Shown here in pieces: positions 57,080 through 64,000 of a DNA stretch of 64,000 nucleotides; the stretch's first letter is position 1, and the number at the start of each line of letters is the position of its first letter. The notes under the pieces were generated by a model that had not been told where the DNA came from, ran no database searches, and saw only the letters and a list, made by a program, of their open reading frames with translations. Where the stretch lies: the NCBI GenBank assembly GCA_950022295.1, contig OX465600.1, positions 8,308,001 through 8,372,000 on the forward strand, in the 5' to 3' direction. This DNA is from Bromus sterilis (Eukaryota > Streptophyta > Magnoliopsida > Poales > Poaceae). A program made the position numbers and the translations under genes.

Positions 57080-57786
57080 CTTGTCCTACAATTTTTGATT
57101 AAATCTGGTATCACGACGGCAAACGTATTGTACCGGTCGCAGTTCAGGTATGTGACTGTCTGGGTTCTCCGCTAAAAACGATCGGAAGCGTGTCGATGAT
57201 GGATCCGTAGGAGCGATCAACACTATTAAGTCGAGTAGTCGGGTTTTAGGGGATTAAAGAACTCTGCTCGTCTAGCGCCTGTGTGGTTCTAGTCGAGACT
57301 GTCGACGTTGGAGTACCCCTCTTAAGAGTGTAAAAGTGTGGAATTTCACCCCTGTAACTCCCGGGTCGGGAAGCTTGCGGTCATGTATGATGCCAGTTAT
57401 TGATTTCCTTCCAAATTAAATCTTTATTATTTTTTCACTGTCATTAATCCTTGCTATACATCTAACCCATATATTGTGATACTTTTCCTTGAGGAAACTT
57501 CCTTTCATAATGGTATGCTTGCTGAGTATGAAGTCATACTCATCCATGCTATAATTGTTGTTTTGCAGAGGTAGCAAATGATGGATGCGAGGATGAGCAG
57601 TAGGAGTAGCTTACGGGTTGGGAATAAATAAAAGTGGCATGTATCAGGACTTGTGTAATAGCGAATAATGAATAAAGTTGTCTCTTGTGTATACTAGAAT
57701 TTGATTTCTTAGCCTAACAAGCTTATAAATTCTAAATTTATAAGCGTGTGGCGATTGTCACGACTAAGTCACTTGGGGCCTGACAA
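57080..57786 (+). mobile_element. probable LTR-retrotransposon LTR fragment
   Basis: No open frame. Ordered features are GGTCGCAGTTCAGGTATGTGA, GTAACTCCCGGGTCGGGAAG, CTTGCTGAGTATGAAGTCATAC, an AATAAA-rich stretch (57628-57680) and an end with GCGTGTGGCGATTGTCACGA and GGGGCCTGACA. The texture and a CA-type end resemble Gypsy LTRs of grasses. The left end and a target duplication could not be fixed. Confidence 0.4.
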
Positions 57787-59039
57787 AACATGCATGAAAA
57801 GAGTATTTGGTTACTACTGAAAGTACATGGGAGATACTATTTAGGGGTCAAATAGAATATTGATGAAGTTTACGTGATGTCAAGTAAATGTTCCGTCATC
57901 CTTCACTAAAGCAGGTGAGGGGGATACATATTCAGAGTACAGACTAGATTGTGTATGAATTGTTACTCACTGAAAACAAAAGAAAGGAAAAAAATGAGAC
58001 AAATGCATGGTACTACGTTCATAAGGTTCAGAACTTTAGATGATTAGTTTAAACAATTTACTTTTGAATCCAAAAATACGATGTACATGGATGAAATATC
58101 AAGCTATGCTAAAAGTAACCTAAACATCAGACAGTGAGGTATACATGCTTTCATCTAAATAAATTGTTGGACCTCTTTATAGGCAACTTTTACCTTTAAA
58201 CTAAATAATATAGCAGGGCGTGCATTCTACAACCTGCAAACATGAGTACTGAATGAAGATGGCAGCACAACAGTTAATTAACTCCCAGAGGGCCTTCACT
58301 TATTTGTTCCTACATGTCCACTAACTGGAGATTAGCATGTCCATCAATATAACTCTAAACATGTCAAAAGTATGAACATAAAAGTACAGAAAGAAATACT
58401 TTACCTCTTCATTAAAGAAAGAAAGCACCCTGCTGAGATGAAAACTGTCATGTTTCCTAAACAGTTTCTCCTGATTGATACTTGCAAAGTGAATAAAATC
58501 CCTCACGGCTAGATTGAGTGCAAATCCCATCAGCATATGCAGGCCCGTCCTTAATATATTTCCCAGCATTCAAATGATATAGCATTAGTGTTTGGCCGCC
58601 GGTGCAAAACACAAGATGAGTGCATACGGGAATCGGGGAGGTGATCTAATATAATTCAATTCAACATCAATGCCATCAACTGGAATGGAATTAAAATAAG
58701 CAAGGGAATTCCTAATTTCGTGTATGAAATAAGTTATGTGCCAAGCTGTTGTGAGCGTATGGCAGCCAACATGATTAGAGATGACAATGAAGAGTACGTA
58801 CGAGAAACGATTATTGCAGGCTGTCGTGTTGCCATCAAATGGTTTTTGCAGTGCTTTGCCACCGTCATGTGTTGAGTAACATTGCTAACAAACACAGTAG
58901 AGGACCCGACCTAGATACAATGGGCATGAGCCAGCGCAGTAATCTCACTGTTTTATGGCTTCTCAAGTGTTAATCAGACCTTCAAATCAACTACAGTACT
59001 AAAAAATTAATTATATCTCAAATTGAAATCATCCGAAAA
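57787..59039. other. gene-poor stretch with one exon-like block
   Basis: On the minus strand 58575-58405 is open in two frames and ends in a GT donor-like AAGAG|GTAAAG. One frame contains GKYIKDGPAYADGICTQSS and the other GLHMLMGFALNLAVRDFIHF. It may be an isolated exon of an unidentified gene. I see nothing else. Confidence 0.25.
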
Positions 59040-59544
59040 AAGCCTGAGGGGAACAAGGCGTGAGTGAGGAGCAGTGGTGGAATACCTTGGGTACCTCCGG
59101 GGACATGTCCACACGTACGGGGCATCGACACAGCCTTGAAGCGCTCCTGAGTGGGGTCCTGGCCGGGAGGGAGGGCCATCTCCTTCCTCCACGCTTCCTC
59201 CTCTTCTCTTCTCAGTCAACTCTGTCTAGCGCCTTGGGGTAGGATGGGGTGTCGTACGCCATCGTCGTCGCTGCCGCCAGAGCCAAACATCACGAAGAAC
59301 CCCACCACGCCGTCCAGCCCCTCGACGACCACCCTGGATGCCTACCGCGATAGCTTCGCACGCACGCTTCAACCCCCGATGCGAGAACCTGAACCAGCTG
59401 GGGCGAAGCAGAGGACGCAGGAAACAAGCCTGGCTACGGTCTTGATGAGACACGAGGCTAAGCGTAAGCGGGGAGATGAAGAGGGTAAAGTCGAGGCTCT
59501 ATAAAACCACACCCCGTGCTCATAACCACTGGTATGCCACGACC
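59040..59544. other. GC-rich stretch, no recognised gene
   Basis: Short Pro/Ser-rich open frames on both strands without a domain. It directly precedes the LINE fragment and may be part of its 5' sequence. Confidence 0.3.
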
Positions 59545-60401
59545 ATAGTACAAACATAAGTTCAAGTTTGAGCATCGTTGGTTACGTCATGATGGTTTCC
59601 GTGAAAAGGTGAAGGAGGTGTGGAACATCATGTTGTTGGTCATACCCTAATTCATAAGTGGAATAACAAATTGCATGCTAAATGCAAATTCCTAAGGGTT
59701 GGCGGTAGGCATACTGCTGGTAACCTTAAAAATAAAAGCTTCATATATCGCCTATAATCGATGAGTTAGAAGCTTTTGCTAAGGTTCAACCGCTATCTGT
59801 GCAAGAAATCAAGACTAACAGTCTAGTGAATGTGCAGATAGCTTGAATCCTTAGAGAAGAGGAGATCAAATGGTATGAGTACCCGAAGTATACTTTCCTC
59901 CTAAAAGGGAATTTGAATACATGATACATCCAAGGTGTGGACAATGGCAGACACGAGAAGAAAGCGTATTCATTCCCCGGTTCGGGACGAGGGTAGGATT
60001 GAGGGTCACGAGCAACTAAAATCCTACATCACAAATTATTATAAGAATTAGTTCGGAGAACCAGAAAAAGGGAACTTCCAGATGGGTGAGTTCCAAGCAG
60101 AGGATATTTCCTAGGTTTTTGATGAGAAAAATAACCTTCCAATTGCTTCACAAAATAAGGAGGAGGTACAGAATGCAGTTTTCCAAATGGAAAACAACAA
60201 AGCCCCGGTTCCCTAAGTGGTTATCAAAGCGGATATTCTTGATTTGTTCAGCTACCTCCATGCCGGACAACTGGAACTGTTTCATCTAAAATCCAGAGAA
60301 ATAATTTTATTACCTATGGTTAGGATGAAAGGATCCAACAATACAAACATATATGCCTCCTTAATGTTAGTTTTAAAATTTTCACGAAGGTTTTCAACCG
60401 C
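59545..60401 (+). pseudogene. LINE (non-LTR) reverse transcriptase fragment, heavily mutated
   Basis: Reading across several frames gives consecutive pieces typical of plant L1-type ORF2: FKFEHRWLRHDGFREKVKEVW at the start, then EGHEQLKSYITNYYKN, then EDISQVF-like and EEVQNAVFQME/NNKAP, DILDLFSYLHAGQLELFHL and finally SLLNVSFKIFTKVFN. In intact elements these lie between the endonuclease and the start of the reverse-transcriptase palm. The catalytic YADD part is not present. At least five frameshifts or stops occur. The fragment ends abruptly at about 60401, where unrelated sequence begins. Confidence 0.82.
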
Positions 60402-61150
60402 GGGACATCGCCGCCACGACGCCAACATTAGAGCAGGAGGGCGATCAAGGAGGATCTGCCGCCGTCGATCGCGAAGGCGTTCGGCCTCCTTCCGTCACTA
60501 CCTCGGCAGCAACGGATCCTCCTCACCGCGAGCCCTCGCCAACATGGAGGAGAGGGTGGCAAGGAAGCATCATCGAACCAGAAGCGCAAAATGGAGTGTT
60601 GTTCTGCCTTCACGAAGTTCGACGCGGTGCCCGCTTGGGTTCTCGCCAAATAAAACGTCGCGGAGGCTTGGGCCCGCTATTTATTGATCACCATGGCCGA
60701 GACATCCAACTGGCGCCTCTGTCGTCTGGACCAACAAACTCAGCAAAATGGGCGATCAATGATCCTTGAGTGACGCCTTCGGAGTGCTAAGGGCCCAAGC
60801 AAGGGTTGTGCCCGTTCGACCGGTGCTCCCACCCTTGTCCATTGCCGACGCCGCCCTTCACGCGGCGGAGGACACGTATGGCCGATTTCAACAGGAGCAG
60901 CAGGGGATGGCTAGCCAGGGCTATCGTGACCCCACACTCTTCCGCAGCTGGAAGAAGGACGGCGATGAGGACGAGGGCGACAATGATGGCACAAACAACA
61001 AAGAATGTGTCGCGGGGCAGACTAACCATGCCAATGAGGTCACCGTTCAAGAATACAATTAATTTTTTATTAGTTTTATTAGTTAATTGGAAGAAATATT
61101 GTTTATATTATGTAAATTATGACCAAACTTGAATGAAATCCGTCTAGTTT
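60402..61150 (+). other. coding-like fragment of unknown origin
   Basis: A GC-rich block (60402-60700) precedes a 98-codon open frame at 60766-61062 with an Ala-rich helical segment (SIADAALHAAEDTYGRFQQE), then PTLFRSWKKDG and an acidic tail. AT-rich sequence resembling a 3' untranslated region follows. It looks like the C-terminal part of a decayed transposon-associated protein. I do not recognise the family. Confidence 0.3.
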
Positions 61151-61559
61151 GTATAAAATTTGTGTGAATTTAACATATTTTCATTAAATTACTAGCGGAT
61201 GAATGCGGCTATGGTTGGATAATCAGTACCACACCACTATATATCCGGACCGATCTCCGATTTAGGGAATAGCATTGAAGAGGTCTAAGTAATAAATTGC
61301 CCTTTATAAATAATACAGGCAATTCAGGGTGCACTGTTCATCCCAAATGGTTGCTTTTTTGTTGGCGCATAACTGGTTGAAATTTTCATCCGAATAGAGT
61401 GTCGCGATTAATTGTGGCTTAGGCATGTCCGTTTAGGAGGTCTTAAGAGCTGATAAGATGGGACCTGGCCGATGGCTAAGACAGGGAGGAAAATCGATGT
61501 TGTAGGCCCCATAGGGCACGTGTTACATGTAAATACGACGAGTAATCAGTTGGTGCTAA

Positions 61560-62335
61560 GAATCATCCTCGCATTGAAGGAATTATTCCACATTTTTTAA
61601 AAGTTTGAACTTCAATTATTTTCTTTTTCATTTAATTTGCAAACCATCACTACGGAAACCTGCAAAACGAAAAAACTACCTCTGGGATAGTTTCCTCACC
61701 AGAACTTCTATTAATTCAGTCACTTTTAAACACAATGCTATGAGATACATTGTCAAAAGAGTGTCAGTTTAAGGGCCAAAAAATTATATTGATCTCCGTC
61801 AAATATAGAACAACGATAACCCTACCAGTCTTCCGGAGCATAGCTTGGTATTCATGCAGTTCTTTAGTTTACTCTATTCATCTTCTCACGGAGAGACAAC
61901 CATCGCTATCACATAGAAGGGCACCAACAATACAGATTATGAAACACCTTGGATGGTGCAACTAACGGCTAATCGTAAGAGTGATACACCTTTATTTTTT
62001 TTGTCTTGTTCCAATAACTCAAAATTCGCAACAATACTAAGTAGAGCATGACACATTAACGAGGACTATCACTCGCAACCAAGGCATGGTTTTGTTTGCA
62101 GATCGAGAGTTTCTGAAAGCATGCATATATATAGGTTTATCATTATAAAAGTGTGAGCCTGCATGTGAGTTTAGCATTCATTCACATTATATGTTATTTT
62201 GGTGCTTATATATAAACTCTAGTTAAATGCCAAGGAACGTTATATGTGATTGGTGTTAGTTGGATTCTAGCCAGATGTGCATTTTAAAAATGTGTGATGG
62301 ACCACATGTAATCATAGAACCTGAACCATACTTCA
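61560..62335. repeat. MTK-upstream-like unit, copy G (diverged)
   Basis: It keeps the landmarks TTTAATTTGCAAACCATCA, ATGAGATACATTG, GCATAGCTTGGTATTCA, GAGAGACAACCATC, and the box GCATGCATATATATAGG followed by AAAGTGTGAGCCTGCATGTGAGTTTAGCATTCATTCACA. It is the most diverged copy. There is no gene. Confidence 0.7.
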
Positions 62336-62930
62336 ATTTTCACTCACTAAGGCGTCTCCAACACAAACCATCAAACCTCCCACAAAAATATGGATCAGGC
62401 TATTCGGACGTGTTTTGTCATCAACACGGATTTTAATTATTTTTTTCATAGATCGGTCCGCGTGTCCGTTCTTTCATAAATCAAACGCAAACTGAGGGAA
62501 AGGAGGCTTTGAGGGTGTTTGGATTGCTTTCATGTCCGCGTCAAACGCCCAGTTTTCACTCAAATCCCTCGATGCAAAAGGCCTTTTTGGTACGCGAAGA
62601 GGTGGTCACGCATTCATATCGTTCAGCCCGCTTCAGAGCGGACGCGGCCGTTCACTAGAACAGGCGTTGATACAAACCCAAAATCACATGCGCTCATTGG
62701 AGCGGAAGTGGTGCACCGACGGGGTGCTCGATCTAGTCTTCGTAACTGTTCAATGTATGAGAGACGCGGTGGGACGGCTATTTTCTGAATTTAAACTGGT
62801 TGCTCGTTCATCCTTCTGCTAGCATTGAACATGTGCGACGGACTAGAAACATACTCCGGCCCCATGCATTCAAACCGACATTCGATCGTTCGATCAGGCC
62901 TAGGCCCATACATGTGCCAACTGTGCAGCC
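62336..62930. mobile_element. unidentified element, copy 2 (paralogue at 49441)
   Basis: Shares ordered words with 49441-50035, beginning GGCGTCTCCAACACAAACCATCAAACC. In both places it directly follows a copy of the MTK-upstream-like unit, so it may be the distal part of that unit and not a transposon. Confidence 0.45.
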
Positions 62931-63820
62931 CGCACAGGGCCCCAAAATTTTTATACAGTGTATAGTGTGCGCTTCCTGGGCGTGTTGGGCCTTGGCCTTC
63001 GTCTGACTGGGCCGCTCGCCTCGCTGTGTGCTGCTGCTGATCGAAGCCAAGGCCCCGTTGCGTGCGTCTCTTCTGTCTCCTCGATCGAAAAGCGAACGGG
63101 CGCGCATCTTTGGCTCCATAGCGGGAACGAACCGCGCCTGGCGGATGGATCCGATCAAAAACGAATCGCCATGGGAGTCGCAGTCGCGAGTCAGGCTACA
63201 GCGACAGGCAAGGCGGCACGGCTCTGGACTTGGGGGGCGGCTGCCGGCTGGCGCCTAGCCTGGCCGCCTGCATCCCTCGCCGGATCGCTCACACGGGCAG
63301 TGCCCTGGCTGCACACGGGTCACGATGGCAGAAGTACAGTACAACCATACAGGAACATGTGCAGGTAGTTTGCCGCTGCCAACGATCAATGCTTCGTTTT
63401 CTTAATTAACTTTCATTTCTATTTCTAATTTTAATTAATTTCTGTAGATTGATTCTTGCATCATCTGTTAACTTTCAAAGTATAGTAGTTCAACCGTTGA
63501 ATCTAGATGAGTAGATGAGTTAGGTGGTTCGTCTATTTGTTAAACATTGATGCATAATGCTAATTTTTAATTTACTCATTTTTGTATCTTGTGTTTCATA
63601 ACGTAGATTTTAGTCATTAGCAGAATGAAGTTTTTCTAAATTGAAGCTATTAAAGTCCTATATGCGTACAACTATGACACAACAAAGACCACATTAGCAC
63701 TTGAGAGCGAATGTTGGAGAAAATTACTTACAAAGATTTCATTTCAAAGAATACTGAAAGAATGATGTTGTTCAAATAAATATTATGCAACTGGAAGTGG
63801 AAGGTATAATTTTTTTTTGG
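62931..63820. other. GC-rich then AT-rich stretch without a recognised gene
   Basis: 62950-63370 is GC-rich with open frames on both strands but no motif. 63370-63820 is AT-rich and I see nothing in it. Confidence 0.3.
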
Positions 63821-63960
63821 GTTAGAGCACATCTAAGTGTTTAATTAAACTAGGAAGGAAAAGAAAACATATAAAAATATATCTAAATGATTTTTTATGT
63901 AAAATCAATAGTATAGGATTTAGATGTGTTCTATCTTAGGGCACATCGATGTGCCCTAGC
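63821..63960. mobile_element. MITE with GTTAGAGCACATC ends
   Basis: The left end GTTAGAGCACATC and right end GATGTGCCCTAGC are inverted repeats with two mismatches. The arms continue as TAAGTGTTTAATTAA and related words, and the interior is AT-rich. Its length is 140 bp. The target duplication is unclear, so the superfamily is open. Confidence 0.65.
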
Positions 63961-64000
63961 AAATCTGATTCTTTTTTTATATATTCGATTGTTACATAAG

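Overview
The window looks like a nuclear segment of a large, repeat-rich grass genome, most likely Triticeae (wheat, barley, Aegilops). The grounds are spliced plant genes with GC-rich first exons, TA-flanked Stowaway MITEs, En/Spm-CACTA elements with GGTCCCGGTT-type subterminal repeats, an LTR with TGTAGG/CCTACA ends, and Helitron ends. The tribe is inferred from repeat types I recognise, not from any search. Most of the window is transposon sequence or decayed duplicates. Only two host genes look intact, and both lie on the minus strand.

Left part (1-15 kb): a MATH-BTB pseudogene (937-3268) is split by a truncated CACTA element. An intact intronless MATH-BTB gene lies at 7827-8846. A complete six-exon 5-methylthioribose kinase gene (MTK, Yang cycle) lies at 10419-13037, and its splice phases close to a 422-residue product. 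MITEs sit between the genes, including a nested pair at 9187-9707.

Middle part (15-27.6 kb): a 779-bp PIF/Harbinger-type element with TAA target duplications, a 1.9-kb Helitron, a broken partial MTK copy (21905-22869), and several copies of the sequence upstream of MTK. That upstream unit recurs at least seven times in the window (about 14, 18, 26, 40, 46, 49 and 62 kb), usually with no gene attached.

Transposon core (27.6-39.4 kb): a CACTA element carries a tnp2-type transposase gene with a single-base frameshift and is interrupted by a 2020-bp solo LTR (target duplication AGACG). A second CACTA segment carries a TNP1/Ptta-like gene fused by splicing to a Ulp1-like protease domain. That gene has a nonsense codon and lacks the catalytic Cys exon. 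The segment ends at a 120-bp near-perfect fold-back.

Right part (39.4-64 kb): three tandem copies of the MTK-upstream-like unit follow, one holding a 2.4-kb Mutator-like element with about 130-bp terminal repeats and two phase-compatible captured exons. Next is a complete non-autonomous CACTA (51616-56490, target duplication TGT). It contains five copies of a 661-bp tandem repeat derived from the 3' end of the tnp2 gene, a 5S rRNA-like module and about 66 TAA triplets. The element ends 164 bp upstream of a TATA box and a tiny secretory-type ORF. A decayed LINE reverse transcriptase lies at 59.5-60.4 kb.

The most unusual signal is the 5S rRNA-like sequence, which spans the internal promoter region. 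It occurs in two CACTA elements with different subterminal repeats, in the same orientation and near the same (3') end.
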